Origin: Enorma phocaeensis
GTDB taxonomy: Bacteria; Actinomycetota; Coriobacteriia; Coriobacteriales; Coriobacteriaceae
Direction of reading: 5' to 3'
DNA: 64,000 nucleotides
Assembly: GCF_900186505.1 (NCBI RefSeq)
Contig: NZ_LT891968.1
Span: forward strand, 1 to 64,000
This document shows, piece by piece, positions 53,261 through 62,267 of the stretch (position 1 is its first letter; each line of letters opens with the position of its first letter). A model generated the notes under the pieces. The model was not told where the DNA came from, ran no database searches, and worked only from the letters and a program-made list of their open reading frames with translations. The position numbers and the translations under genes were made by a program.

Positions 53261-54211
53261 CTAGCTGCGAACGCGCTTGGCGATGCGATCGGTGAGCGAG
53301 ATCTTCTCGGCTCGGTTGATGCCCCAGAAGATGATGGCGACCATGCCCGGGCCCACGTGGGCGCCGATGGTCGGGCCCACCGAACCGCGAATGATGGTCA
53401 GGTCGGCGCAGCCATCTTCCTTGCGAATGGCGTTCTCCAGCCAGTCACCGTCTTTCTCGGAATCAGCGGTCACGATGGTGAGGGGCATCGTCGGATCGAG
53501 GACATAGTTGTCCTTAAAGGCCTTGACGAGCGACTTAAGCGCTTTCTTGCGGCCACGGTTCACGCCGGTAAGCGTGAGGGACCCGGCAAGGTCGAACGAG
53601 AGGTTGGGCTTGATGTCGAGCTTGCTGGTGATCTGCGCCGCAGCGGGCGGGATACGGCCGCCGGCCGCCAGCGAATCCAGGCTGTCGAGCGTGAAGTAAC
53701 CGTGCACGTACGTCTTCGCCTCGTCTGCCCATGCTGCGAGCTGGGCTGCCGTGAGACCCGCTGCGCGCTGACGCACCGCCTCCAGAGCCAGAAGCTCGCC
53801 GCACGAGCAGGGAAGCGCGTTATCGACCACATAGAGCTCGAACTCAGGATACTTTCCGCGCACCTCTTCCGCGGCGATGCACGCATGCTCATAGCTCGAT
53901 GAGAGCGCAGAGGTGAAGGCGAGGTACACCGTGGGCGTTCCCTCCTCGGCGCACTCCGTGAAGTACTCGAGGTAGCGGCCAACCGAGATCGCCGCAGTGG
54001 AGGCCTTCACGCCGTTGTGAATCTGGTCGTAGAACCACTTCGGCGTCATCGACGTCCAAATGTCGTCCGAGCGCTCCTCGCCGTCGAGGATGTAGGGGAA
54101 GCCGAGGATATCGACGTCCAGGGTCGCTGCGATCTCGGGCGTGAAGTCGCAGCAGGTATCGACCGCGATGCGGCAGTGATGCGCAGGGCCGGACGTGGCG
54201 GTGGTGGTCAT
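53261..54211 (-). CDS. DegV-family fatty acid-binding protein
   Basis: 316 residues. DegV fold: N-terminal CRIAVDTCCDFTPEIA..., then TSALSSSYEHACIAAEEV, the SLDSLAAGGRIPPAAA loop and the closing VGPTIGAHVGPGMVAIIFWG. These proteins bind a fatty acid as the B subunit of fatty acid kinase (FakB); a FakA partner is not visible here. Start ATG 54211 follows AAAGGG. A terminator of the upstream hpf gene lies at 54232-54265, so it has its own promoter or read-through. Confidence 0.92.
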   Translation of the reverse strand: MTTTATSGPAHHCRIAVDTCCDFTPEIAATLDVDILGFPYILDGEERSDDIWTSMTPKWFYDQIHNGVKASTAAISVGRYLEYFTECAEEGTPTVYLAFTSALSSSYEHACIAAEEVRGKYPEFELYVVDNALPCSCGELLALEAVRQRAAGLTAAQLAAWADEAKTYVHGYFTLDSLDSLAAGGRIPPAAAQITSKLDIKPNLSFDLAGSLTLTGVNRGRKKALKSLVKAFKDNYVLDPTMPLTIVTADSEKDGDWLENAIRKEDGCADLTIIRGSVGPTIGAHVGPGMVAIIFWGINRAEKISLTDRIAKRVRS

Positions 54212-54231
54212 CTGGCAAGACCCTTTCTCAT

Positions 54232-54265
54232 CAAAACGGGCGGCCACCCGCGAGGATGGCCGCCC
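54232..54265 (-). terminator. Rho-independent terminator of hpf
   Basis: GGGCGGCCA (54238-54246) pairs with TGGCCGCCC (54257-54265), loop 10 bases, followed on the minus strand by TTTTG. It lies 27 bases past the hpf stop. Confidence 0.8.
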
Positions 54266-54291
54266 ACCTGTACGCATGTGTATACGTTATT

Positions 54292-54876
54292 TTACTCGTC
54301 CAGGGTCTCGATCTTTGGCTTAATGATGCCATATCCACCATTCTTACGGTGATACACCACATTGATGAGGCCCGTGGTGGCGTTTTCGAAGACGTAGAAG
54401 TCGTGGCCGATCAGATCGGTCTGCACGAGCGCCTGCTCCTCGGTCATCGGGGTGATCTCGATGATCTTCTCGCGGACGAGCTGGTCGTCCTCTTCCTCGG
54501 GGATGAGCAGGTCGGCAAGGTCCTCGACGCGCTCCACGGGAGCGACCTCGGCCGCCGAGGCGCCTTGCTGGCGGTTGTCGACAACCTTCGTCTTGAACTT
54601 GCGGAGCTGACGGGTCACCTTATCTGCCGCCAGGTCGATTGCCGCGTACATATCTGCGCCGTGCTCGGCGACGCGGATCACCGAGCCGCGCGCTCTCACC
54701 GTGACCTCGACGATCGCCGGTTCGGCGATCGAGGGGTTCTTCTCGTAGCGCAAAACGACGTCAGCGGTCATGGGCTCGATCTCGAACACTTTGAGAGCCT
54801 CGCCGACCTTTTCTTCCACACGCGCGCGCAAAGCATCGGTTACCGTGGTCTTACGTCCGGAAACCTTGATATCCAT
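54292..54876 (-). CDS. hpf: Ribosome hibernation promoting factor (long form)
   Basis: 194 residues. The N-terminal domain (about 1-100) is the HPF/RaiA fold that binds the 30S decoding region, and the C-terminal domain (about 130-190) mediates dimerisation to 100S particles (DFYVFENATTGLINVVYHRKNGGYGIIKP). TTGGAG precedes the ATG. Regulated hibernation is typical of stress or starvation. In the same strand order, comF and a structured non-coding region lie upstream. Confidence 0.95.
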   Translation of the reverse strand: MDIKVSGRKTTVTDALRARVEEKVGEALKVFEIEPMTADVVLRYEKNPSIAEPAIVEVTVRARGSVIRVAEHGADMYAAIDLAADKVTRQLRKFKTKVVDNRQQGASAAEVAPVERVEDLADLLIPEEEDDQLVREKIIEITPMTEEQALVQTDLIGHDFYVFENATTGLINVVYHRKNGGYGIIKPKIETLDE

Positions 54877-54977
54877 GAGCGCTCCAATCTATCCGGGGAC
54901 CGTACTCGTACGTAGTTTGTACCCAATACCGCACCCGGCATCACCGTGAACGCCGCTCACCCGTTCGCGAACGGGAA

Positions 54978-55009
54978 CGGACCGGACGCCGAAGTCTGCG
55001 CCCGGTCCG
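54978..55009 (-). terminator. Hairpin downstream of the solute-binding lipoprotein gene
   Basis: CGGACCGG (54978-54985) pairs with CCGGTCCG (55002-55009). A second perfect palindrome CCCGTTCGCGAACGGG lies at 54960-54975. The T tract is weak; a terminator is inferred from position 30 bases past the stop. Confidence 0.5.
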
Positions 55010-55039
55010 CTAAATTCTGCGCTATGCGCGCCATCAGCA

Positions 55040-55957
55040 TCAGTCGATACTGTTCATGTCGCCCTCTACCTGCTCGACATCGCCCTCTGCAGGCGCCTCA
55101 GCTGCCGTGACGCCACTCACCAGCGAATCAGAGACGCTCAGCGGCACGGTGCCGTACCATAGCGCATGGATCGCGTCGAGCGTACCGTCGGTGCTCATCT
55201 CGTCAAAGGCGGTCGCCACTTCATCGGCAAGATCGGTCGCATCCGCTGCGTAACCGATACCGTAGGAAACCGGCGTGCTCAGAATGCCCGCAAAGAAGAC
55301 ATCGTCGTACGAGCGCGAAAGGTAGGCGCCCGCCGTAACGTCGCAGACGACGTAGTCGACCTCGCCCGCCGCAAGCGCTTCGAAGCACTCGTTGACGTTC
55401 AGATAGGTGTTGCTCGCCACGATGCCGACCTGAGCAAGAGCCTCCTGGGAGGATGAGCCGTCCTGGGCTCCAACGGTACCGGCAGCAAGATCATCTGCTG
55501 TAATAGTCGTATCGGCATCGCCGTGCGCGAACACCGCGGTGGCATTCTGGAGGTACTCGCCATGGACCACGACCGCGCCGCTCTCGTCATCTGTCGTCGC
55601 GCCCAGATAGATATCAGCCGAGCCGGATGAAAGCGCCTCCTCGGCGGAAGTGGATCCCACGAAGGCCACGTCGAGCCCCAAGCGGTCTGCCAGAGCGCGG
55701 GCAACATCGATCGCATAGCCATCGAGCGTACCATCCGAGATGGTCATTGCCTGCGGAGCATCGGCCGTATCGAGCGCGACCGTGAGGGTGCCCGCCTGGA
55801 CGAGCATCCCGTCGTCGACGACCTGCTCGACAGCGGTATCCTCCGCCTCGTCGAGCCCGGGTGTCGTGAAGGAGCACGCCCCAAGACCAAGCGCGCAGAC
55901 GACCGCAAGAACCCCCGCCAGAGCGGTGGCGGCCCGTCCCTTCAAGCTAGCAATCAT
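55040..55957 (-). CDS. Orphan amino-acid-type solute-binding lipoprotein
   Basis: 305 residues. Signal peptide with lipobox LGAC (Cys28). The mature part matches the SBP_bac_3 family: TLTVALDTADAPQAMTISDGTLDGYAIDVARALADRLGLDV, EVDYVVCDVTAGAYL. It probably binds a polar amino acid at the cell surface. No permease or ATPase gene is adjacent. The ATG at 55957 has only a weak site (GATGGGAACGAC). The long upstream region (about 56000-56300) probably contains a structured RNA. Confidence 0.85.
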   Translation of the reverse strand: MIASLKGRAATALAGVLAVVCALGLGACSFTTPGLDEAEDTAVEQVVDDGMLVQAGTLTVALDTADAPQAMTISDGTLDGYAIDVARALADRLGLDVAFVGSTSAEEALSSGSADIYLGATTDDESGAVVVHGEYLQNATAVFAHGDADTTITADDLAAGTVGAQDGSSSQEALAQVGIVASNTYLNVNECFEALAAGEVDYVVCDVTAGAYLSRSYDDVFFAGILSTPVSYGIGYAADATDLADEVATAFDEMSTDGTLDAIHALWYGTVPLSVSDSLVSGVTAAEAPAEGDVEQVEGDMNSID

Positions 55958-55989
55958 GTCGTTCCCATCCGTGCCATGGAACAGGCACG

Positions 55990-56290
55990 CTGCCTGCCCC
56001 CGTTCGCTATACCCACCGCCCGCCGGGCGGAGCTTTGTCGTTGTCTCCCCGCTGACCTGGTCTTTTCCCCCACACCTGCGCACTGGGACGTTTGCTCGGC
56101 CACCGCAGCGACCTTACGACTAGCCCGCTCGCCCGCGAGGCCGATTGCCTCTGAGGAAACGGACGGTGCGACTTACCTCTAGGACGCGCCATGATCGCGC
56201 GCACGCGCACGCGCACGCTTACGTGGGTCCTTTTGACCGCGTCTGTCATGGACTAGGGCGCAAGCGCCCGCAACCACAGCCTGAGGAGAC
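55990..56290 (-). ncRNA. Candidate structured RNA, possibly raiA motif
   Basis: On the minus strand the region contains compact hairpins (GGGCGCttGCGCCC, GAGGCaatcgGCCTC, CCGCCCggCGGGCGG) and runs of unpaired purines such as GTGGGGGAAAAGACCAGG. It lies between comF and hpf (raiA), with one gene intervening. The published raiA RNA motif of Firmicutes and Actinobacteria is known to occur beside raiA/hpf and comF genes, which fits. I cannot check the motif's consensus here. A TATAAT box lies just upstream (56297-56302). A c-di-AMP riboswitch was considered and fits less well. Confidence 0.35.
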
Positions 56291-56296
56291 GAATGG

Positions 56297-56302
56297 ATTA
56301 TA
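56297..56302 (-). promoter_or_regulatory. Candidate -10 box for the structured RNA
   Basis: TATAAT on the minus strand (ATTATA in the plus sequence). No acceptable -35 lies 16-18 bases upstream, so this is a weak call. Confidence 0.3.
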
Positions 56303-56419
56303 CAACAGCGATGTTACCTGCGAGCTGCTCATATTCTCGCTGGGCCCGACCACGTGCCTGCGACCGTCGAGAAGAGCCCTGCCTGCCCGAGCACCGCTTC
56401 GCCCAGCGCGGTTCACCCG

Positions 56420-57226
56420 CTACCAGACGCGCGCGAGGGCAAGCGCATCCACACGCACGGCGCCTGCCGCGACAAGCGCACCCGCTGCGCCCCGTAGCGT
56501 CGCGCCGGTGGTTATCACATCGTCGAGAAGGACGAGTCGCAAACCTGCCACCGGCTCCACCGGTTCATAGGCGCCCCGCGCATGCAGAGCGCGCCCCGCC
56601 CTGTCGAGCGCGCGCTGATCGGAGGAACCGTGCTTGACGAGAACGTCCGCAAGCGGCAAGCCCACCAAAGCGGAAAACGCCTGGGCGATCTCCTCCATAT
56701 GGTCAAAGCCGCGTCGGGAGAATGCCGCAGCAGTCGCCGGCACGAACGTCACCGCATCGGCAGCGCCCACAAACCCGCCGTAACGCTCGGGCGCGGCCTC
56801 CTCGGCGTGGATGGCCGCATCTACCATAAGCTCAGCTAGAAGCGGCGCTAGACGACGCTCTCCCCCATCCTTGTACGCGCGGATGATACGGGGCAGCGGC
56901 CCTTCGAACACGGCTGCGGCAAGGCAGCGACCGGGAATGCGCGCACCAGCCGCGGCGGCGTCCCCGTCCGGCGCGAACCCGCCCTCCTCGTCACCGCCTC
57001 CGCATTCCGTGCACAGCAAATCGCCAAAAGGCGCTCCGCAACGCAAGCATGCATGAGCCGGGTCGATAGGGGTCAGTTCAGCCAAGCAGCGATCGCAGAT
57101 GAGCGAACCGGGGCGCTCGCAGCCCGCGCATCGCGTGGGCGCCACTGCCTCAAGCGCGAGCGCTCCCGCGCGACGTGCGCGGTCCGCCCAAAGGGCCCGA
57201 CGCGCATGCCACTGCGGGGCGTCCAC
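56420..57226 (-). CDS. comF: ComF family phosphoribosyltransferase-like protein
   Basis: 268 residues. N-terminal zinc finger-like cysteines (33, 36, 44, 47, 60, 63, 72, 75) and a C-terminal PRTase-like domain with VLLDDVITTGAT, the PRPP loop. ComF homologues act in late stages of DNA uptake or natural transformation, but the catalytic function is unknown. The GTG start at 57226 has AAGG upstream and overlaps the end of ricT by eight bases before the stop at 57235, so they form one unit. Confidence 0.9.
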   Translation of the reverse strand: MDAPQWHARRALWADRARRAGALALEAVAPTRCAGCERPGSLICDRCLAELTPIDPAHACLRCGAPFGDLLCTECGGGDEEGGFAPDGDAAAAGARIPGRCLAAAVFEGPLPRIIRAYKDGGERRLAPLLAELMVDAAIHAEEAAPERYGGFVGAADAVTFVPATAAAFSRRGFDHMEEIAQAFSALVGLPLADVLVKHGSSDQRALDRAGRALHARGAYEPVEPVAGLRLVLLDDVITTGATLRGAAGALVAAGAVRVDALALARVW

Positions 57227-57234
57227 GAGTTGCC

Positions 57235-58827
57235 TTAAGCCCGTGCCGGAGGCTGGGGCGCGCGATCCGAACCAGAGGACTGCCCCTGTGCGGATTGACC
57301 GCCCTCGCCGCCCTGCTTGGGCTTGCGCGAACGACGGCGTCGACGCTTCTTCTGGGGTTGATCGGCAGATGCCTCGTCGCGCAGCGCAGCCTGCTGCGAG
57401 CGCTTGGCACCGCCGCCGTCACCAGGCCTACGGCGCGACACCTTCACGTCGCCTTCGGCAACCTGACTTGCAACCGAGGGCACCTCGGGCTTTTGCGAAG
57501 CCCCCTGAGGCGCCTGAACGTGCCTGCGGCGACGGCGAGAACGCCCCTCCGTGCCTTCGGCGGCATCATCGTTGCGCGCGGCCTTCTCGCGCGCCTCTTC
57601 ACGCAAAGCGGCATTGCGGAACGCTTCCTCGCGCTCCTCGCCCGACAGATGACGGCGGCGCCTGCGGCTCTTACCCTGCGGCGTTGCCTGAGGGGTCTCT
57701 TCCTGAGCAGGCGCAGCGCCGCCCGATGCGCGCTTACGGCGGCGCCGGCCGGTCCCCGCCTGCGAGCCCTCGGCTTCGCTCTTCTGGGAGCGCTGGCTAC
57801 GGCTGGCCTTGTCAGCTGCTCCTTGGCGCTTGCGGCTGCGCGGGGTGGGCCCGCTCACCACGAGGCGGTCATCGTTGCTCAGGCCGTCCCCCACGTCGAT
57901 GCCGTTCCCGCGATCGAGCTCCATGAGCGCGAGCGCGATATCGGGCGACTCGATCTTCTCGAGCACATCGCGCGTCACGCAGTCGGGACGGCACGCGCAC
58001 TTCTGCTCCTCGGCCTTCTTCTTGCACGCATCGGAGCAGGTCATGTCGGAGAGGTTCACACGGAACACCTTGCCGCTCTCCAGACGCAGCACAAGCTGCT
58101 CGCGCGGCGTATCGTACTCCTGGATCTTGGCCTTGCCGAGCGGCGTGTCGATGAGCGCCTTCTTCTTGGGCGCACGGCTCTTGAAGTCCTTGTACGCCTC
58201 GAACTCGTAGCGCAGGCAGCACATGAGGCGGCCGCACACGCCAGAGATCTTCGCAGAGTTGAGCGGCAGGTCCTGCTCTTTCGCCATGCGGATGCTCACC
58301 GGCTCGAACTGCCCGCCGAAGCGCGTGCAGCAGAGCTCCTGGCCGCAATGGGCGTAACCGCCCACAAGGCGCGTCTCATCGCGTACCCCGATCTGGCGCA
58401 TGTCGACGCGGGTATGCAGGGTCGAGGACAAGTCTTTCACGAGCTGGCGAAAATCGACGCGTTCCTCCGCCGCGAAGTAGAACACCGCCTTCTCGCCGCC
58501 GAAGAGGTATTCCACACCCACCGGCTTCATGTCGAGCTCGTTGCTCTTGACCAGCGCGCGGAACTCGACCATCGCGCTCTCGCCGCGGCGGGCGAGCTCA
58601 TCGGCGCGGTCGAGATCCTCCTCGGTCGCAACGCGCAGCACCGGCTTGAGGGGCGAGCGGAGCTCTTCTTCCGGGACCTCGAAGGGGTCTGCGGTCACCA
58701 AGCCGATCTCGGTTCCGCGCTCGGTGGAGCAGATGGCATGATCCGCCTCAAGTATGTCGAGATCTTGCGGGTCGAACCACAGATCGCGCGAGGCGAAAGC
58801 GAATTTGACGGGAACTACGACGGGCAT
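57235..58827 (-). CDS. PSP1-domain protein RicT-like, with basic C-terminal extension
   Basis: 530 residues. The N-terminal 300 are the PSP1/RicT core, with cysteines in AHCGQELCCTRFGG and GVCGRLMCCLRYEFEAY and an additional CSDACKKKAEEQKCACRPDC segment, which probably bind an iron-sulfur cluster (as in RicT of the Y-complex for mRNA maturation). The remaining 200 residues are disordered and rich in Arg and Gln, with clusters of five or six Arg; this extension is unusual. GGAAGG precedes the ATG, which overlaps the end of holB by 13 bases. Confidence 0.9.
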   Translation of the reverse strand: MPVVVPVKFAFASRDLWFDPQDLDILEADHAICSTERGTEIGLVTADPFEVPEEELRSPLKPVLRVATEEDLDRADELARRGESAMVEFRALVKSNELDMKPVGVEYLFGGEKAVFYFAAEERVDFRQLVKDLSSTLHTRVDMRQIGVRDETRLVGGYAHCGQELCCTRFGGQFEPVSIRMAKEQDLPLNSAKISGVCGRLMCCLRYEFEAYKDFKSRAPKKKALIDTPLGKAKIQEYDTPREQLVLRLESGKVFRVNLSDMTCSDACKKKAEEQKCACRPDCVTRDVLEKIESPDIALALMELDRGNGIDVGDGLSNDDRLVVSGPTPRSRKRQGAADKASRSQRSQKSEAEGSQAGTGRRRRKRASGGAAPAQEETPQATPQGKSRRRRRHLSGEEREEAFRNAALREEAREKAARNDDAAEGTEGRSRRRRRHVQAPQGASQKPEVPSVASQVAEGDVKVSRRRPGDGGGAKRSQQAALRDEASADQPQKKRRRRRSRKPKQGGEGGQSAQGQSSGSDRAPQPPARA

Positions 58828-59966
58828 GAGAGAGCCTTCCTGATATCTAAGAGCATGACCTCGAAGGCCAGCTGCGGGGTTACATTGTGGCGGACTGCCT
58901 GCTCGGCCGCTGCGACAGCGTCGAGCGCGGCGAGAAGGCCTGCTGTCCCCGTTGCCGCGACAAGGCGGCCAACGGTCTCCTGGGCGTCGGTATTCACGAC
59001 GCCGCCAGGTGCGTGCTCGAGCGTGATGAGCGCATCGCGCAAGAGCGAGCGGGCGCTTGCCAGCACTTCCATGATACCCGAACGCTCACGGGCGGTAATC
59101 TCGCGCTTATTGCGCTCCTCGAGCTGCTTGAGAGCACCGCGCGATAGGTAGTCGGCATCGCGCTCGAGCACCGCCTTCTGCGTGCGCTCGACATCTGCAA
59201 GCGGCGCCTTCACGGCCTTGATGAGCCCCTTTGCCGCAGAGAGGACATCTGCCTCATCGGCATGGGCGAGCGAATCGATCGCGCGGATCATGGCGCGGCG
59301 TGCTTCTTGGCGCTCGGCGCTCTTAAGGAACTCGATCGCGCGCGTTGGACTGCCGGCAACGGCGACCGCCATGCGGCAGCGCTCTTGCGGCAATCCCGTC
59401 GAGCGGCAGACGGCGGCAGCCGCCTCGACGGGTGACACCATGCGGAACGGCACGCACTGGCAGCGCGAGACGATCGTGGGCAGAATCGTATCGGAGGAGG
59501 TGCCCAACAGGATGAAGGTAACGTCTTCAGGCGGTTCTTCGAGCGTCTTGAGCAACGAGTTCGCGGAATTCGCGCGCAGCTGATCAGCGCGATCGAGGAT
59601 ATATACCTTATGCGCGGCGCGAATGGGAGCGAGGGCGACCTCGTCGATGAGGTCGCGCGTCTGCCCGATGAGGTAGCCGGTTGCGCTCTCCGGCGCAAGA
59701 TAGTGCACGTCGGGATGCGTATGGCGCGCGACCCGTACACATGCCTCGCAGGCACCGCAACCGCCATGCGGGCAGATGAGCGCTTGCGCGAGCGCCCATG
59801 CGGCGTCGAGCTTGCCCGCCCCCGGGGCGCCGACGAACAGGTAGGCGTGAGAAGCGCGACCGCTCTCGACGGCGCGCTGAAGAAATGCCCGCACGCGCGG
59901 CTGCGTGTCGAGCTGAGCGAGCAACAATCGAGGCCCCGTTTGCGGCGCCACCTCATGCCCTGCCAT
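58815..59966 (-). CDS. holB: DNA polymerase III delta prime subunit
   Basis: 383 residues. The clamp-loader ATPase-like fold has GAPGAGKLDAA (a P-loop where Thr/Ser is replaced by Leu, typical of delta prime), zinc cysteines at 65, 70, 73 and 76, the arginine finger in the SRC motif TIVSRCQCVPF, and sensor motifs. It is part of the clamp loader. ATG 59966 (MAGHEV) is preferred; AGGGGTGAG lies six bases upstream. In many bacteria holB precedes ricT, as here. Confidence 0.94.
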   Translation of the reverse strand: MAGHEVAPQTGPRLLLAQLDTQPRVRAFLQRAVESGRASHAYLFVGAPGAGKLDAAWALAQALICPHGGCGACEACVRVARHTHPDVHYLAPESATGYLIGQTRDLIDEVALAPIRAAHKVYILDRADQLRANSANSLLKTLEEPPEDVTFILLGTSSDTILPTIVSRCQCVPFRMVSPVEAAAAVCRSTGLPQERCRMAVAVAGSPTRAIEFLKSAERQEARRAMIRAIDSLAHADEADVLSAAKGLIKAVKAPLADVERTQKAVLERDADYLSRGALKQLEERNKREITARERSGIMEVLASARSLLRDALITLEHAPGGVVNTDAQETVGRLVAATGTAGLLAALDAVAAAEQAVRHNVTPQLAFEVMLLDIRKALSCPS

Positions 59967-60147
59967 CTTCTCACCCCTTACCATCTGCAACAGCTTGCCG
60001 GCCAGCTTGAGTCGTGGGGTCTATGATACCGCGCGGCGGGAACCCCGTCGCTTGGAGACAGCTCGTCATGAAGACGGCATGGCGGCGGCGCGGCGCATGC
60101 GAGCGCATGGAAGCCGCGCCGCAGCGAGAATCCAGTACAGGGCGCCC

Positions 60148-61008
60148 TTATACGATGTCGAGCGGAACGGGGTGGGCGGGCGCCGGGAACGAACTCGAGA
60201 GCAGGGAGAGATCGTCGGCGGAGAGCTCGATGTCGCAAGCGGCGATGTTCTCGAGCACGTGCGCGGCGTCCCCGCTGCGCGGAATCGCCACGACCATCGG
60301 ATCGCGCAGCACGAAGGCGAGCAGGATCTGAAGCGGGCTCGCCCCATGCCGACGCGCCACCTCGACAACCGCAGGATCGCTCACCAAGCCGCGCCTGAGG
60401 TCCCCGGCCTGCGCGAGCGGGCAATAGGCCATGAGCGGCATGCCCACCGAACGCATCCAGGGCAGTATCTCGTATTCAACGCCCCGCGAGCCTAGATGGT
60501 AGAGGTCCTGGTTCACGGCGCAATGATCGCCGCAGAAGACACCGTAGAGCTCCTCGAGGTCGTCGGCGTCGAAGTTCGACACGCCCCAGTGGCGGATGAC
60601 GCCGTCCTCCACGAGCTCCTCCATGCATTCGACCGTCTCCGAAAGAGGGACCGCACCGCGCCAATGCAGAAGGTACATGTCCAGGTAATCGGTACCCAGG
60701 CGCTCAAGCGAGGCCTCCACGCTCTCGAAGATCTCGGGCCTACCGGCATTGTGGGGGTAGACCTTCGAGACCAAGAACAGCTCCTCTCGGTTGTAGCCGC
60801 GAATCGCCTCGCCTACAAGGCGCTCGGCCGCACCCGAACCGTACATCTCGGCTGTGTCGATAAGTTTTACGCCCGCATCGAGCCCCGCGCGCAAGGCGGC
60901 AAGCTCGCGATCGTGCGCGCGCACGCTCTCCCCCAGATACCAGGTCCCCATGCCAAAACGCGGCATAGGGGTGCCATCAGCTAGGGGCACGGTTGCAATG
61001 AAGGCCAT
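60148..61008 (-). CDS. Aldo/keto reductase
   Basis: 286 residues. Small AKR with tetrad D51, Y56 (DTAEMYGSG), K82 (SKVYPHN) and H115 (LLHWRG). The NADP-binding end shows IPRSGDAAHVLEN. Start ATG 61008 has AAGGAGG four bases upstream; the in-frame upstream extension is Pro/Arg-rich and not credible. Likely a broad-specificity carbonyl reductase. It is transcribed in the same direction as the glycerate genes but separated by about 250 bases with inverted repeats. Confidence 0.9.
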   Translation of the reverse strand: MAFIATVPLADGTPMPRFGMGTWYLGESVRAHDRELAALRAGLDAGVKLIDTAEMYGSGAAERLVGEAIRGYNREELFLVSKVYPHNAGRPEIFESVEASLERLGTDYLDMYLLHWRGAVPLSETVECMEELVEDGVIRHWGVSNFDADDLEELYGVFCGDHCAVNQDLYHLGSRGVEYEILPWMRSVGMPLMAYCPLAQAGDLRRGLVSDPAVVEVARRHGASPLQILLAFVLRDPMVVAIPRSGDAAHVLENIAACDIELSADDLSLLSSSFPAPAHPVPLDIV

Positions 61009-61080
61009 GGTTCCTCCTTGTGCTTGGCTGTATGCGGGCGGCATCAGAACGAGCGCCCCCGAAGGGCCGATCGGCACCCG

Positions 61081-61096
61081 CGCGCCGCGCGGCGCG
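61081..61096. repeat. 16-bp GC-only palindrome
   Basis: CGCGCCGCGCGGCGCG reads the same on both strands, in the 251-base gap between the aldo/keto reductase and garR genes. It may be a terminator stem, but no T tract is seen. Confidence 0.4.
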
Positions 61097-61195
61097 GCCC
61101 AAGTACCGCCTGGTAGCCTTGTACCCGCATACAGACGAGCGGCCGCGCCGGGAGACAAACGACGCAGCCGCTCTTGTGTAGGGTAGGTAAGGGTA

Positions 61196-61245
61196 GGTGC
61201 GCCGCTGATAGGGCGACGGCGCACCGAAGCCGGCAGGTCCGGCTT
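61196..61245 (-). terminator. Two hairpins after garR
   Basis: GGTGCGCCG/CGGCGCACC (61196-61204 and 61217-61225) and AAGCCGG/CCGGCTT (61227-61233 and 61239-61245). They lie directly downstream of the garR stop at 61260. The T tract is missing, so termination is inferred. Confidence 0.45.
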
Positions 61246-61259
61246 GGAGGGAGCTGGTA

Positions 61260-62144
61260 CTAGCCCTGCAGCTTCATATCGTTGATGAGCTCGTAGTACT
61301 CGGCGATGGCGGAGTGGTCTTCCTTCTCATGGCCGTGGGCCTTGAGCGACTGCATGATCTCCATGGCAAGCGACGAGAACGGGGCGCTCACGTTGATCTG
61401 ATGCGAGGTGTCCATCACGTTCTGGAGGTCCTTGATGTGCAGCTCGATACGGAAGCCCGGCTCGAAGTTGCCATCGAAGATCTTCTGCGACTTCTGGTCC
61501 ATGACCGTGGAGCCGGCAAGGCCGGAGCGGATGGCCTCGTACACGCGGGACGGATCAACGCCAGCCTTCTTAGCGAGCGAGTAGGCCTCGGAGATGGCGG
61601 CGATGTTGATGGCGACGATCATCTGGTTGGCAAGCTTGGTGATGTTGCCTGCGCCGACCTCGCCCACGAGGGTCACGGTCGAAGCCATGGTCTTGAGCAG
61701 GTCCTCGTACTTGGCGAAGACCTCCTCCTTGCCACCCACCATGACGGCGATGGTGCCGTCGATGGCCTTGGGCTCGCCGCCCGACACGGGCGCATCGAGG
61801 AAGTCGACGCCCATCTCGGCCAGACGCTCGGCGAAGTCGCGGCTCGCGAGCGGCGCGATGGAGCTCATGTCGATGACGCACTTGCCGGCGGAAAGACCCT
61901 CGGCGATGCCGTTCTCGTTGAAGAGCGCGGCCTCGACGTGCGGGGAGTTGGGGAGCATGGTGATCACGACGTCAGACTTCTCGGCAACCTCCTTGCCGCT
62001 GGCGCACGCAACGCCGCCCAGGGCGACGAGGTCGTCTGCGCGATCGATGTTGAAGTCGAACGCATAGACCTGATAGCCGGCCTTCTGCACGTTGATGGAC
62101 ATGGGCTTGCCCATGATACCGAGTCCCACGAATCCTACGTTCAT
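61260..62144 (-). CDS. garR: 2-hydroxy-3-oxopropionate (tartronate semialdehyde) reductase
   Basis: 294 residues. MNVGFVGLGIMGKPMSINV (NAD(P)-binding), then LDAPVSGGEPKAIDGTIAVMVGG and the catalytic lysine in NITKLANQMIVA. The full-length match is to the GarR/GlxR branch of beta-hydroxyacid dehydrogenases. It reduces tartronate semialdehyde to D-glycerate. The downstream direction from garK supports this. AAGGG lies upstream of the ATG. Confidence 0.93.
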   Translation of the reverse strand: MNVGFVGLGIMGKPMSINVQKAGYQVYAFDFNIDRADDLVALGGVACASGKEVAEKSDVVITMLPNSPHVEAALFNENGIAEGLSAGKCVIDMSSIAPLASRDFAERLAEMGVDFLDAPVSGGEPKAIDGTIAVMVGGKEEVFAKYEDLLKTMASTVTLVGEVGAGNITKLANQMIVAINIAAISEAYSLAKKAGVDPSRVYEAIRSGLAGSTVMDQKSQKIFDGNFEPGFRIELHIKDLQNVMDTSHQINVSAPFSSLAMEIMQSLKAHGHEKEDHSAIAEYYELINDMKLQG

Positions 62145-62267
62145 AGTGAAATCCCTTCTTCACGTACTATCTACCTGCTATTCCTACGCCTTGCGGCGGA
62201 GAAACCTTGATGCACCGGCCTCATAACCCGGCGCTCCCCTGCCATCCGGATACCCGGACGCAGGGTG

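Larger units (their letters stand above)
55958..56419. other. Non-coding region between the lipoprotein gene and comF
   Basis: 462 bases. Most of 55990-56290 is a candidate structured RNA on the minus strand (listed separately). 56300-56419 is GC-rich with no supported gene; a TATAAT is found at 56297-56302 on the minus strand. Plus-strand frames here have low-complexity translations and no ribosome binding sites. Confidence 0.6.

Noticed and set aside
55990..56290. c-di-AMP (ydaO-yuaA) riboswitch
   Set aside because: Some short motifs (GGCCGAGC, GGGGGAA) recall it, but the closing GGGGUGAAUC element is not found. Retained only as an alternative to be tested.
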